DNA of 57,902 nt from Chloroflexota bacterium (GTDB lineage Bacteria > Chloroflexota > Anaerolineae > Aggregatilineales > UBA2796). The notes below the pieces were generated by a model. The model saw only the letters and a list, made by a program, of their open reading frames with translations, searched no databases and was not told the DNA's origin. The position numbers were made by a program, and so were the translations under genes. Shown here piece by piece: positions 1-8,435 of this stretch; the stretch's first letter is position 1; each line of letters opens with the position of its first letter. The DNA lies in contig JAJPHV010000086.1 in assembly GCA_021325095.1 (NCBI GenBank), positions 1-57,902 on the forward strand. Direction: 5' to 3'.

Positions 1-105
1 ACCGGGTGGGACACATCCGTACCAATCAACGTAGCGCCGCTGCCAGCAGGATCGGCAAGCGCAAGCGTGCGGTAGAAACCCCCGCCTTTAGGCGTGGGGA
101 GTGTC
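1..105 (+). mobile_element. Probable right end of an IS200/IS605 (IS1341-type) element
   Basis: The first frame is open from base 1 to a TAG at 73-75 and would be the last 24 codons of a gene cut by the window edge. Directly after it lies a hairpin at 79-99 (CCCC and CGCC pairing with GGCG and GGGG around a TTTA loop, one bulged T), followed by GTGTCA. A GC-rich hairpin with a GGGGAG tail just after the tnpB stop is typical of IS200/IS605 right ends, where the omegaRNA scaffold also lies. No catalytic part of TnpB is visible, so the identification rests on the end structure only. A chance hairpin is the alternative. Confidence 0.42.
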
Positions 106-136
106 ATAATGATCTTTCCAGAAGGATAAAGACAAG

Positions 137-1144
137 ATGGCCGAAAAAATCCGGTGGGGCGTGCTTGGCACGGCCAATATCGCGCGCGAGGAAGTCATTC
201 CGGCGATCAAGGCCTCGCACAACGGCATAGTGCTGGCCGTCGGCAGTCGGGATGCCGGGCGTGCCCGCGCCTATGCCGACGCACTGGGCATCGAGCGTGC
301 TTACGGTTCCTACGAGGCCCTGCTGGCCGATCCGGACATCGACGCGATCTACAACCCGCTGCCCAATGACGGCCACGCCCCCTGGAGCATTGCGGCGGCC
401 CAGGCCGGAAAGCCCACGCTGGTTGAGAAGCCTATCGCCATGAACGCGGCGCAGGCCGAACAGTTGGTGAAGGCTTTCAGGGATGCCAATGTCTTGCTGA
501 CCGAGGCGTTCATGTACCGCTACCATCCGCAGCACGAGCGCGTGCGGAAACTGCTGGCCGAGGGCACAATTGGGCCGCTGCGGCTGATCGATACGGCTTT
601 CACCTACTCGATGCCTCTCGCCGTGACGGACAACGTGCGCCTAAAGCCAGATCAGGGTGGCGGTGGCCTGTGGGATGTGGGCTGCTACTGCGTGAATCTG
701 TGTCGGATGATGGTCGGCGAGGAACCGGACACCGTGACCGGGCAGCTCATCCTGGGCACGCAATCCGGCGTGGATGAAATGTTTGTCGGCACGCTGCACT
801 TTCCGGGTGGTGTTGTGGCGCACTTCGACTGCGGAATGCGCGCCGAGTTTCGCAACTTCTACACGCTGGTCGGGCCGGACGGTGCGGTGACCGCCGACAA
901 CGCCTTTCGCCCGCCTGATAACGGGTCAACTACGATTCGCGTCCAGCGCAACCGTGCACTCGCCGAGCCGATTGTGATTCCGGCGGTGAACCAGTACCAA
1001 CGCATGGTCGAAGATTTCGCCGATGCCGTGCAGCAAGGCCGTAAAATGACCTACGACCCGATGGACAGTGTGAAGAATATGCGCGTGCTGGATGCGCTCT
1101 TACAGGCCGCTCGTGAGGGTCGTACCATCCGCCTCGGAGCCTAG
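137..1144 (+). CDS. Gfo/Idh/MocA family NAD(P)-dependent oxidoreductase
   Basis: This 335-residue protein has the two-domain layout of the Gfo/Idh/MocA family. A Rossmann fold comes first, with the glycine motif GVLGTAN at residues 8-14, then the EKP signature (VEKPIAMN, about residue 96) that holds the catalytic lysine, then an alpha/beta substrate domain with WDVGCYCVN. Members oxidise or reduce sugars and related polyols; the substrate cannot be read from sequence. The ATG at 137 has an AGAAGGA ribosome site about 10 bases upstream. It stands alone, with the IS-like end before it and a 24-base inverted repeat after it. It is distinct from the second family member at 10408-11556. Confidence 0.9.
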   Translation: MAEKIRWGVLGTANIAREEVIPAIKASHNGIVLAVGSRDAGRARAYADALGIERAYGSYEALLADPDIDAIYNPLPNDGHAPWSIAAAQAGKPTLVEKPIAMNAAQAEQLVKAFRDANVLLTEAFMYRYHPQHERVRKLLAEGTIGPLRLIDTAFTYSMPLAVTDNVRLKPDQGGGGLWDVGCYCVNLCRMMVGEEPDTVTGQLILGTQSGVDEMFVGTLHFPGGVVAHFDCGMRAEFRNFYTLVGPDGAVTADNAFRPPDNGSTTIRVQRNRALAEPIVIPAVNQYQRMVEDFADAVQQGRKMTYDPMDSVKNMRVLDALLQAAREGRTIRLGA

Positions 1145-1182
1145 TTCCGTTCGGGCCGGATTGCGGGGCTTAGAACAAAATT

Positions 1183-1206
1183 GAGATTCTTAATGCTCAG
1201 AATCTC
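1183..1206. promoter_or_regulatory. Perfect 8-bp inverted repeat
   Basis: GAGATTCT (1183-1190) and AGAATCTC (1199-1206) are exact complements around an 8-base loop in the gap between the oxidoreductase and the GAF-REC-Hpt gene. No T-run follows, so it is a poor intrinsic terminator. It could be an operator for a dimeric regulator of the downstream signalling pair, or a rho-independent terminator remnant. A TATATATA-like stretch follows at about 1210-1217. Confidence 0.45.
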
Positions 1207-1282
1207 TGATATATATAGGGTGCGTGAACTGTACAGGAAGATCACCCGATTGCTCACTTGACGAATCGCAAAGGCTACTCCG

Positions 1283-2566
1283 TTGCACACACTTGCCCCA
1301 CTGCCTGACGAGCGATTTGACCGTATTATCCGCACCGCGAAGCGGCTTTTCAGCGTTCCCATTGCGTTTATCACCCTGCTCGATGCCAATCGCCAATGGC
1401 TGCGTGGGGATGGGAACGGGGGCCTTTCGGCTGAAGTGCGGCCTGACGAGGCTACTTCTTCGGCCAGTGCCATCATCGCAGATACCCTCCTTGTCATCCT
1501 CGATACGAAACAGGATGCCCGCTTTGCCAATAATCCGATGGTGACGAACGCCCCGCACATCCGCTTCTATGCGGGGCGGCTCCTTTCCGGCCCGGCTGGT
1601 GGCAAGCTCGGCACGCTATGCCTGCTTGACAGCCAGCCGCGCCGCTTCGATCAGACTGACCAGACTGCGCTGCATGATCTCGCCTATTGGGCTGAGATTG
1701 AATTGCAGTCGGTAGTACTGAACCGGACTCAAGAGCACCGACCAACCAGCACAACAATGCCAGCCGCAATGCCGGAGCGCGCGCCCCTCATTCTGCTGGC
1801 CGAAGACAATCCTGCCAATCAAAAATTGACGATCATGCAGTTACAGAAGCTGGGCTATAACGTCCAGGCTGTGAACAGCGGCCTGGAGGCACTGGAAGCA
1901 GTTGCGCACAGCACTTTCAGCCTGATCCTGATGGATTGCCAGATGCCGGATGTCGATGGCTTTGAGGCCACCCGGCGGATTCGACAGGCAGAACTGGAAA
2001 GCGGCCAGCATGTTCCGATCATCGCCATGACGGCCAACGACGCGTCACAGGACTGGCAAGACTGCCTGGCGGCAGGGATGGACGACTACCTGCCCAAACC
2101 CGCCAACGTCAATATGCTGCAAAACAAGATCGCTCACTGGCTGGCGCTTGGCAAGTGGTCATTGCCCGGCCCACAGCACGCTGCCTCTGAGAGCGCTCCC
2201 GCCGAACTGGATGCGAAGGCAATCAAGAACCTACGCAGACTGGCCGGGTCAGATGATTCTGGCTTTCTCACCGCACTGATCGACGACTACCTGGTGAATG
2301 CGGCCAGCCTGCTCCAGGCGATGCGCAGTGCCGTGTCAGCGCACGATGTGCACACCCTGAACCGCACTGCGCACACGCTGAAATCCAGCAGCGCCAGTTA
2401 CGGCGCAACCAGACTTTCGGTCTTGTGTCGGGAACTGGAAATCTACACACGGCTTGGCAAGCTGGATGGGGCTGAGGAGCGTTTGCAAAGGATTGAAGCC
2501 GAATTTGCCAGGGTGAAGGTGGCGTTGGAGCTTCTGCACGCCGGAAAACCGATGGCCCATGAATGA
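1283..2566 (+). CDS. GAF-REC-Hpt phosphorelay protein
   Basis: This 427-residue protein has three signalling modules and no kinase of its own. Residues about 10-140 form a GAF domain (FITLLDANRQWL is typical). Residues 168-290 form a receiver domain with acidic pocket AEDN, phosphoacceptor D218 in LMDCQMP and conserved K272. Residues about 310-420 are a histidine phosphotransfer domain with H364 in TAHTLKSSSASYGA. The reading frame opens after a TGA at 1259-1261, and no ATG precedes the GAF fold, so the TTG at 1283 is the best start. Its last 8 bases overlap the REC-histidine kinase gene, implying co-translation. The pair probably forms one phosphorelay in which this protein passes phosphate from REC to Hpt. 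Confidence 0.85.
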   Translation: MHTLAPLPDERFDRIIRTAKRLFSVPIAFITLLDANRQWLRGDGNGGLSAEVRPDEATSSASAIIADTLLVILDTKQDARFANNPMVTNAPHIRFYAGRLLSGPAGGKLGTLCLLDSQPRRFDQTDQTALHDLAYWAEIELQSVVLNRTQEHRPTSTTMPAAMPERAPLILLAEDNPANQKLTIMQLQKLGYNVQAVNSGLEALEAVAHSTFSLILMDCQMPDVDGFEATRRIRQAELESGQHVPIIAMTANDASQDWQDCLAAGMDDYLPKPANVNMLQNKIAHWLALGKWSLPGPQHAASESAPAELDAKAIKNLRRLAGSDDSGFLTALIDDYLVNAASLLQAMRSAVSAHDVHTLNRTAHTLKSSSASYGATRLSVLCRELEIYTRLGKLDGAEERLQRIEAEFARVKVALELLHAGKPMAHE

Positions 2567-3644
2567 CACGATGGCCTCACCACTCAGCGGAACAATTCTG
2601 ATTGCGGATGACGATGCCAATGCACGCCTGTGGCTGAATCGTGTCTTGCGACAGGAAGGCTACACCGTCGAAGAAGCCGAAGACGGCGGGCAGGTGCTCG
2701 ACATGTTTGAGCGGATTCGCCCCGACGTGGTGCTGCTCGATGCTGTCATGCCCGGCCCGGATGGGTTTGAGGTCTGCGCCCAACTGCGCACCTTGCCGGG
2801 CGGAGAGCGCACTCCCATACTGATTATTACAGGGCTGGAAGGCGAAGACGCTGTCGAACGCGCCTTTGAAGTTGGCGCTGTGGATTACATCACCAAGCCG
2901 ATTCACTGGGCGGTGCTGCGCCACCGGGTGCGCAATCTGCTGCGCACCCGCCAGCTTGAGACAATGCGCGATGATCTGACGCAGATGATCGTGCACGACA
3001 TGAAGAACCCGATCTCGCTCATCCGGGGCTATTCGGATATGCTGCTGCAAGACCAGTCCGCCGGTGAGTGGCGTAACGATGCTCTTTTGCGCATTTTCCA
3101 GAGCAGCAACAAGCTGCTGGACATGACGATGATGATCCTGGATATTGGCCGCCTGGAAGAAGGGAAACTGACTTTACAGCGCGGCCCCGGATCGGCCCTA
3201 CAGGCGCTGCAAGAGGTCAAAGAAGGGTTTTCCCTCATGGAGCGGGATCGCCACATCCGTATTGAAATTGACAGTGCCAGCAAAGATGTCATCGCCGATA
3301 TGGACTGGGGAATGATTCAGCGTGTGCTGACCAACCTGGTGAGCAACGCCTTCAAGCACAGCCCGGAACAGAGCACCATTTCTCTGTTGTGTGGCAGCAT
3401 CGAAAGGTCGGGGCGCTATCTGATGTTCGCGGTGGCCGATCAGGGCGAGGGCATTCCGGCACAGGATCAGGCGCGCATCTTTGACAAATTTACGCAGGTT
3501 GCATCTCGCACTCGCGGCAGCGGCATCGATACGGGCCTGGGCCTGACTTTCTGTAAGCTGGCAGCGGAAGCCCACGGCGGCACGATTGAACTCCAAAGCG
3601 AGGTCGGTGCAGGTTCCAAATTTACACTGCTGCTGCCGTATTGA
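2559..3644 (+). CDS. Hybrid response regulator/histidine kinase (REC-HisKA-HATPase)
   Basis: The 361-residue protein starts with a receiver domain (acidic ADDD, phosphoacceptor D61 in LLDAVMP, K113) and continues into a soluble histidine kinase. The H-box is VHDMKNPIS with H146. The N-box is LTNLVSNAFKHSPE with N263, followed by G1 DQGEG (294-298), an F-box and G2 GLGLT (326-330). It has no membrane segment or sensor domain, so input probably comes through its receiver or from the overlapping GAF-REC-Hpt protein. The ATG at 2559 lies inside the end of that gene, consistent with translational coupling. The gene ends 17 bp from the convergent PPOX gene. Confidence 0.88.
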   Translation: MNDTMASPLSGTILIADDDANARLWLNRVLRQEGYTVEEAEDGGQVLDMFERIRPDVVLLDAVMPGPDGFEVCAQLRTLPGGERTPILIITGLEGEDAVERAFEVGAVDYITKPIHWAVLRHRVRNLLRTRQLETMRDDLTQMIVHDMKNPISLIRGYSDMLLQDQSAGEWRNDALLRIFQSSNKLLDMTMMILDIGRLEEGKLTLQRGPGSALQALQEVKEGFSLMERDRHIRIEIDSASKDVIADMDWGMIQRVLTNLVSNAFKHSPEQSTISLLCGSIERSGRYLMFAVADQGEGIPAQDQARIFDKFTQVASRTRGSGIDTGLGLTFCKLAAEAHGGTIELQSEVGAGSKFTLLLPY

Positions 3645-3661
3645 CCTCCCACAAGCCTTCT

Positions 3662-4090
3662 TCAGTCAGCAATGCCTTTGTGCGCCACGATCTTCGTCGG
3701 CGTGGCGCGGATCAGCAATTCGCCCGGCACCGCGTTGCGGCGTCCGAAGGCATCGGCCCGATCCGCGCCCATATAGCGGCCCGCAATGCGTGTTGTCCAG
3801 TACAAAAACTCTTCAGGCGTCGGGGACATGATCTGCGCCAGGCCGTTGAAAATGACGTAGGCGTAGGGTGGGGCCGGATCGTCAACGGCCATGCAGATGC
3901 GCGGATCGCGCCGGAGGCTGCGGCCTTTGATGGAGGTATGCCACGTCGTGAAGACCAGCACATCGCCATCCAGGTCGAACCAGATCGGCGCGACGTGGGG
4001 ATGCCCATCTTTTCGCACAACAGCCAGGTGGCCGGTACGCGGCGTGTCGAGCAGAAAACGGCGGATTTCATCCGGCGTCATGGCTTTCAT
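3662..4090 (-). CDS. PPOX-class (pyridoxamine 5'-phosphate oxidase fold) flavin/F420-binding protein
   Basis: The 142-residue product begins at ATG 4090, preceded by TAGGAGT. The sequence GHLAVVRKDGHPHVAPIWF near residue 19, then a long split-barrel beta pattern and RDPRICMAVDD, match the pyridoxamine-phosphate-oxidase-like split barrel of the TIGR03618/Rv1155 type. Such proteins bind FMN or F420 and reduce small substrates, or bind haem; the cofactor cannot be decided here. The gene lies 11 bp downstream of the MetE-like gene on the same strand and is probably cotranscribed with it. The reading frame extends further upstream without a convincing start, so the short form is preferred. Confidence 0.8.
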   Translation of the reverse strand: MKAMTPDEIRRFLLDTPRTGHLAVVRKDGHPHVAPIWFDLDGDVLVFTTWHTSIKGRSLRRDPRICMAVDDPAPPYAYVIFNGLAQIMSPTPEEFLYWTTRIAGRYMGADRADAFGRRNAVPGELLIRATPTKIVAHKGIAD

Positions 4091-4101
4091 GTCCGATACT
4101 C

Positions 4102-5133
4102 CTAAACGGCTTCCAGTTCGCGGCGCACGATCTTTGTGCCCTCGACCATTGCCCGCAGCTTGGCGCGGGCGGCCCAGCGTGCGGTCTGGCTGAAGCCGCA
4201 ATCCGGCGTGACAGAGAGTTTCTCCGGTTTGACGTATTTCAGCGCGACGCGGATGCGCTCGGCCACATCTTCGGGCGTTTCGCAATAGTAGTTCTTCACG
4301 TCCACCAGGCCCGCCGCCAGTTCTTTGTCGCTGGGGAATTCCTGCCAGAGTTCGAGTTCGGCCAGTTCGCGGTTGGCAAATTCGAGCGCAAACTGGTCGG
4401 CGTGGACGTCGAGAATGTCGGGGAAGAGCGGACGATAGGTTCGTTTGGCAACCGGACGTCCCACGAAATTGCCGAAGCACAGGTGAATACCGATCTTGGC
4501 ATTCACGCCGTATATCGTCGCGTTGAACAGATCCACAAAATCGCGCGGGCTGGTGGCGTGGACGGCATAGGACGGTTCGTCGATCTGGATAAAGTTCGCG
4601 CCCGCCGCAGCCAGCGCCTTCAACTCGTCGTTGATGATCTTTGCCAGCGCATAGGCAACCTGCATTCGATCCTTGTAAACCGTGCCGGGCTTGAGGCGTC
4701 CCGCCAGCGTATAGGGGCCGGGGCAGGGCATCTTGAGCGGGCGGGCAGTCCGGGAGCGCGCATAGCGATATTCTTCGAGCAAGCCCAGGCCGTTGGGCGC
4801 GGTGATCGGCGCCACCACTTCGTAGCTTTCGCGCTGGTCGTGCCCGACAATGCCGACTTTGCGCTGCGGGGGCAGCTCGCGCAGACCGGTCATGTGGCCG
4901 TAGAACTCCGCCGTGAAGAACCCGACGCGGCGCATCTCGCCGTCGCTAACGATGTCAACGCCGGCGTCCTCCTGGTCGCGCAGCGCCATATCGACGGCGT
5001 CGTCCTGTGTTTCCTTCATGTCGGCTGGCCCATACTCACCGCGCTGCGCAGCGGCCAGCGCCGTGTGCAACCAACTCGGCCATGCATAGGAACCGATCAC
5101 ACTGGTGGGCAAAAGGGGAAGTGATTCTGGCAT
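4102..5133 (-). CDS. MetE-like (cobalamin-independent methionine synthase C-terminal family) protein
   Basis: The 343-residue product corresponds to the catalytic C-terminal half of MetE alone (COG0620 type) and lacks the N-terminal duplicate found in full MetE of about 750 residues. Zinc-ligand candidates are in place: H217 and C219 in IHLCFGN, E251, and C312 in TPDCGFSQ. IDEPSYA (184-190) is the usual substrate-site motif. Single-domain members transfer methyl groups to homocysteine or related thiols, often from donors other than methyltetrahydrofolate, and the donor is unknown here. ATG 5133 with an AGGG site is preferred over an upstream in-frame ATG at 5169. The PPOX gene follows at 11 bp. 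Confidence 0.85.
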   Translation of the reverse strand: MPESLPLLPTSVIGSYAWPSWLHTALAAAQRGEYGPADMKETQDDAVDMALRDQEDAGVDIVSDGEMRRVGFFTAEFYGHMTGLRELPPQRKVGIVGHDQRESYEVVAPITAPNGLGLLEEYRYARSRTARPLKMPCPGPYTLAGRLKPGTVYKDRMQVAYALAKIINDELKALAAAGANFIQIDEPSYAVHATSPRDFVDLFNATIYGVNAKIGIHLCFGNFVGRPVAKRTYRPLFPDILDVHADQFALEFANRELAELELWQEFPSDKELAAGLVDVKNYYCETPEDVAERIRVALKYVKPEKLSVTPDCGFSQTARWAARAKLRAMVEGTKIVRRELEAV

Positions 5134-5267
5134 GAAATTACCCTGTTTGGTATTTAGCGGGGAATGCACTTCAAGATCGCCGTTTGTACAGACACAGCAC
5201 TTTGTCCTGTCCTCAAGACCTGTAACACAGAACCCGCCCGCGGCTCCTGGTCTATGCCAGGCTGCAT

Positions 5268-6170
5268 CTATCCCAGTTTCTTTTGTGGCGCGATTTTTTT
5301 GAGAATGTTCTTGGGGTCTTGAAAATGAGTTTGAATGAACTCTATAGCTTGTTCCATGTCGCTGAATTCACAGTAGATTGTGTTCCCTGTGTCGATTTGA
5401 AGAGCTATCTCAAGCCGCTCTATTTTGGGGTTATCTGGCAGTGGTTTGAGCAGTTCATCAATCGCTGCACCTACAAAATCTCCTCCTACCTGCAGCGTTT
5501 CTGCTTGAGGCTTTGGGATGGTGAGCCAGCTTTGTGCTATAGATATTAGTTCGTTCGTTGCATTTAGCTCTTCCAGGCAGTTTGCTAAATCCCATGGCCT
5601 GGGGAGGCCAACTCGGATTTCCTCTGCAATCAGCGGGAAGGCGGAAAGGCCGTTTTTCTCAAGATAACGACTGAGGGGTTCTTGCAGCGTGCCATATACT
5701 TCCTCATCTGTAGCTACAAGGACCATTCTAATTCCTGCCTCAGACTTAAACATTACGCCTACCCCTTCTGTCCAGTATCCTGCCAGGACCGCCACAGCCC
5801 CACGTAAAGTCGCGTATTTTTTGCGAACTTCGCGCAATTGAAGTATCCACGCTCCTTTGTCATTGTGATGGCGTGCATCTTTAAGCCATTTGCTTTCAAG
5901 GAGTGCAATAGGTTCACGTGAGTCTACTGGGACGATTACGGTGTCCATCTGCCGAGATGTGCTGCCAAGCATTTTGAGCTTGATTACTTGTTTGCCCTGT
6001 TCTGGCTCAAGAAGGATATATCCCGGATGCCTATCTCGCAGATAGTCTTTAATGTAGGCGATAACAACCGTAGCGAAGGCAGTGCCTATTAGTTGTCCAA
6101 ACCTGCTCGCAGCCCCCGATTGATCCTTTTCGGCCCATGTTTTGCGATCAGTGGGTTTCTTTCTTGCCAT
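5268..6170 (-). CDS. Putative type II restriction endonuclease (PD-(D/E)XK)
   Basis: This 300-residue protein is placed by context and one motif. D76 in RQMDTVIVP and E92-S-K94 in LLESKW have the spacing of a PD-(D/E)XK nuclease core, and the family is common among type II enzymes. It starts 7 bp after the stop of a DNA methyltransferase gene; its ribosome site GAGGAGA overlaps that stop. No recognition site can be predicted. The region is visibly less GC-rich than its neighbours (47 % in one 60-base line counted, 6001-6060), and codon use differs accordingly, which suggests recent transfer. A non-restriction nuclease is possible but less likely given the partner. Confidence 0.72.
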   Translation of the reverse strand: MARKKPTDRKTWAEKDQSGAASRFGQLIGTAFATVVIAYIKDYLRDRHPGYILLEPEQGKQVIKLKMLGSTSRQMDTVIVPVDSREPIALLESKWLKDARHHNDKGAWILQLREVRKKYATLRGAVAVLAGYWTEGVGVMFKSEAGIRMVLVATDEEVYGTLQEPLSRYLEKNGLSAFPLIAEEIRVGLPRPWDLANCLEELNATNELISIAQSWLTIPKPQAETLQVGGDFVGAAIDELLKPLPDNPKIERLEIALQIDTGNTIYCEFSDMEQAIEFIQTHFQDPKNILKKIAPQKKLG

Positions 6171-6177
6171 TTTCTCC

Positions 6178-7539
6178 TCACTTTGTGAGGATTACAGCAC
6201 CCTCGCGTAGAGGCACGTCGTGGCGCTGAGGGTTATCCTTCCATTTCTTCCCACGAATGCGAAATTCAATGTACTCCGTTGTACTAAATCCAATCGCCAG
6301 TCCCAACCTTCCAATGAGGGTTTCTGTTGCGATATGTACCCCATATGGGGCTGAGTCCCCAAGTACCATAAAAAACTTTCCTCCTGGCCGGAGAATACGA
6401 TATGTCTCTCGGATGACAGGCAACATATCATTGAAGTACAAGGCTGTCATTAAGTCATAGTCCTTTTTCCCGCCCTTGTTGCGTCTGCGCAGTGAAAGCT
6501 CCAGCACGGCGCGCTGTATAGTTTGATACACTTCTGGAGCAATCAACTTAATTTCTTCACTCAAGACAGTTTCAACGTTGTGTTGACTCCTAATAACCTG
6601 TGTTGTTGCCGCTACAATCAGCTTGTTACGAAATTGCTCGGTAATGTCCTTCCACGTCTTTGTAATTCCCCAGAAGTAAGTTTCTAAACGAGTTCTATCG
6701 GCATAGTCATAATTGTTGAGGTATGGCGGTGAGGTTAGTGCCAAAGCGACCTGGTCGTTTTCTAGAAGCTGTTTCTGACGGCTATCTCCTAGAATGTTAC
6801 GAACTTCGCAATCGAAACGGTTTCGTGTGATACTTGCAAGGTCACGATACATTTTCCAAACAGTGTCTTCGAAAAGTATGGCAGCCTTCTTCGGTGGCTT
6901 ATCACCAGTATTCTTGTTGGGGGCAATATACGGCCAGCCAGTGCCCGCAGCAGCGGCGTTCCGGAGTGTATCAGTCAGCGCGAGTTTGAGGATATTTTGT
7001 ATATGAACGTCACCGACCTCGTGAGTGATAAATTCTCGAAGTAGGTACAGTTCTTTCAAATCCTGAAGATGATAGCATTTATAGATGAGTTCAGGAAAAA
7101 TGCCCTGAATTCCCCCATCATCAATTGGCCTTTTCAGAAAGTTGCGACATTGGAGGAGAAGTCGTTCAAGCTCACGACGGAGGACAGCGAAATCATATTC
7201 CCAAAACAACTTAACATCTGCCACCCAGTGTACGAATGAGTGCGCTTCAACGCCATATGCGTTAAAGCCCCTCTGTTTTGCACAAACAAGCGTAGTCCCA
7301 GTTCCAGAGAAAGGATCATATACCCAATCCCCACGGCCGATTCCACATTCCGCAAACAGCATGTCAACGAATCTGTATGAGTATCCCGCCGGATAACGAA
7401 ACCAACTGTGGATAGGTGCTCGCATACTATCTTTGAATGTCCCCAAGTCGGCAAAGTGGAGACTTGAAATTCCGCCGCGCAGTGAGGGGTTCTCTCCTGG
7501 GGTTTCGTCGAACAACGATAACTGTGTCGCTTCGGCCAA
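6178..7539 (-). CDS. Type II DNA methyltransferase (TSPPY class)
   Basis: The 453-residue enzyme carries the S-adenosylmethionine motif DPFSGTGTT at residues 75-83 and the catalytic motif TSPPY at 269-273. Motif I precedes motif IV, and the TSPPY form is common in N4-cytosine enzymes, with N6-adenine not excluded. A second methylase-like block near the C-terminus reads RPGGKFFMVLGDS. The start is a TTG at 7539 preceded by AGGAGA at a good distance; the ATG upstream is out of frame. The endonuclease gene follows directly, giving a compact M-then-R operon. Base composition is low for the window, supporting horizontal acquisition. The target sequence cannot be read from the protein. Confidence 0.88.
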   Translation of the reverse strand: MAEATQLSLFDETPGENPSLRGGISSLHFADLGTFKDSMRAPIHSWFRYPAGYSYRFVDMLFAECGIGRGDWVYDPFSGTGTTLVCAKQRGFNAYGVEAHSFVHWVADVKLFWEYDFAVLRRELERLLLQCRNFLKRPIDDGGIQGIFPELIYKCYHLQDLKELYLLREFITHEVGDVHIQNILKLALTDTLRNAAAAGTGWPYIAPNKNTGDKPPKKAAILFEDTVWKMYRDLASITRNRFDCEVRNILGDSRQKQLLENDQVALALTSPPYLNNYDYADRTRLETYFWGITKTWKDITEQFRNKLIVAATTQVIRSQHNVETVLSEEIKLIAPEVYQTIQRAVLELSLRRRNKGGKKDYDLMTALYFNDMLPVIRETYRILRPGGKFFMVLGDSAPYGVHIATETLIGRLGLAIGFSTTEYIEFRIRGKKWKDNPQRHDVPLREGAVILTK

Positions 7540-7621
7540 AACAGTCTATCTCCTGCCATTATGGTATTGGACGGTTGGAAGTAATACGCCACCCTACTTA
7601 TTCCATTGTCGATAAAACCGA

Positions 7622-7627
7622 ATTATA
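7622..7627 (-). promoter_or_regulatory. Candidate -10 box for the restriction-modification operon
   Basis: Read on the minus strand this is a perfect TATAAT in the 119-bp gap between the methyltransferase start and the sugar operon's last gene. The initiating base would be about 75 bases before the TTG start. No good -35 hexamer lies 16-18 bp upstream, so it may depend on an activator or be fortuitous. Confidence 0.35.
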
Positions 7628-7658
7628 CAGGTTCATGGAATACTTGACATATCTTACT

Positions 7659-8435
7659 TCACTGTGCCGTCCAGCCGCCATCGACGGTGAGCACCACGCC
7701 GGTTACGAATCGCGCATCATCCGAGGCCAAGTAAGCTGCCGCTGCCGCTACGTCCTCCGGTCTGCCAAACGCGCCTGTCAGCGGCTGCAAGTCTTTCAAG
7801 CGCCCCAGGATACGGGGATCGGATTGGGCGCGCTGGCTCATGGGCGTGGCAATGAGCGACGGCGCGATCACGTTGACGCGGATACCGCGCGGCGCGTAGT
7901 AAACGGCCATTGCCCGCGACAGCCCGATGATGCCGGCTTTGCTGGCTGCGTAGGCGTGGGTGGCAAAGTCGTCGTCACCACCGACGATGCCAAGCACAGA
8001 CGACAGGTTGACGATGACCCCGCCGCCCGCCCGCAGCAAACAGGGCACGGCGTACTTGCAAACCAGGAACATGCTGGTCAGGTTGACGTTCAGGGTGCGC
8101 GCCCAGGCATCCTCGGTGCAGTCGGCTACTGGGCCGTCACCCCAACGCCTGCCGCTGACGCCCACACCGTTAAACACGATATCCAGGTGTCCGAATGTAT
8201 CCACTGCCTTCTGTATGGCGGCCCGCACCTGCACCGAGTCCGACACGTCAGCGGTCACGGGCACGGCCTCAGCCCCGTTGGCGTTGATCGTCTCGACGGC
8301 TTCAGTCAGCGCCGCCTCATTCAGATCGATGGCGGCAATGTGCGCCCCTTCGGCAGCAAAACGCAGCGCGGTTGCCTGCCCGATGCCGCTGGCTGCTCCG
8401 GTGACGAGCGCCACCTTGCCTTTCAATCGTGTCAT
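7659..8435 (-). CDS. Short-chain dehydrogenase/reductase (SDR, glucose dehydrogenase-like)
   Basis: The 258-residue protein is a classical SDR. It has TGAASGIG (12-19) for NAD(P) binding, the NxG structural motif near 89 (NGVG), and the catalytic set S146, Y162 and K166 in YAASK. The C-terminal TVDGGW is also typical. It would oxidise a hydroxyl of a sugar or sugar acid to a ketone. It is the last gene of a leftward operon with SIS, TIM-barrel isomerase and Gfo/Idh genes, and its start overlaps the SIS gene stop by 4 bp (ATGA). This points to catabolism of an unusual sugar. Substrate unknown. Confidence 0.9.
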   Translation of the reverse strand: MTRLKGKVALVTGAASGIGQATALRFAAEGAHIAAIDLNEAALTEAVETINANGAEAVPVTADVSDSVQVRAAIQKAVDTFGHLDIVFNGVGVSGRRWGDGPVADCTEDAWARTLNVNLTSMFLVCKYAVPCLLRAGGGVIVNLSSVLGIVGGDDDFATHAYAASKAGIIGLSRAMAVYYAPRGIRVNVIAPSLIATPMSQRAQSDPRILGRLKDLQPLTGAFGRPEDVAAAAAYLASDDARFVTGVVLTVDGGWTAQ

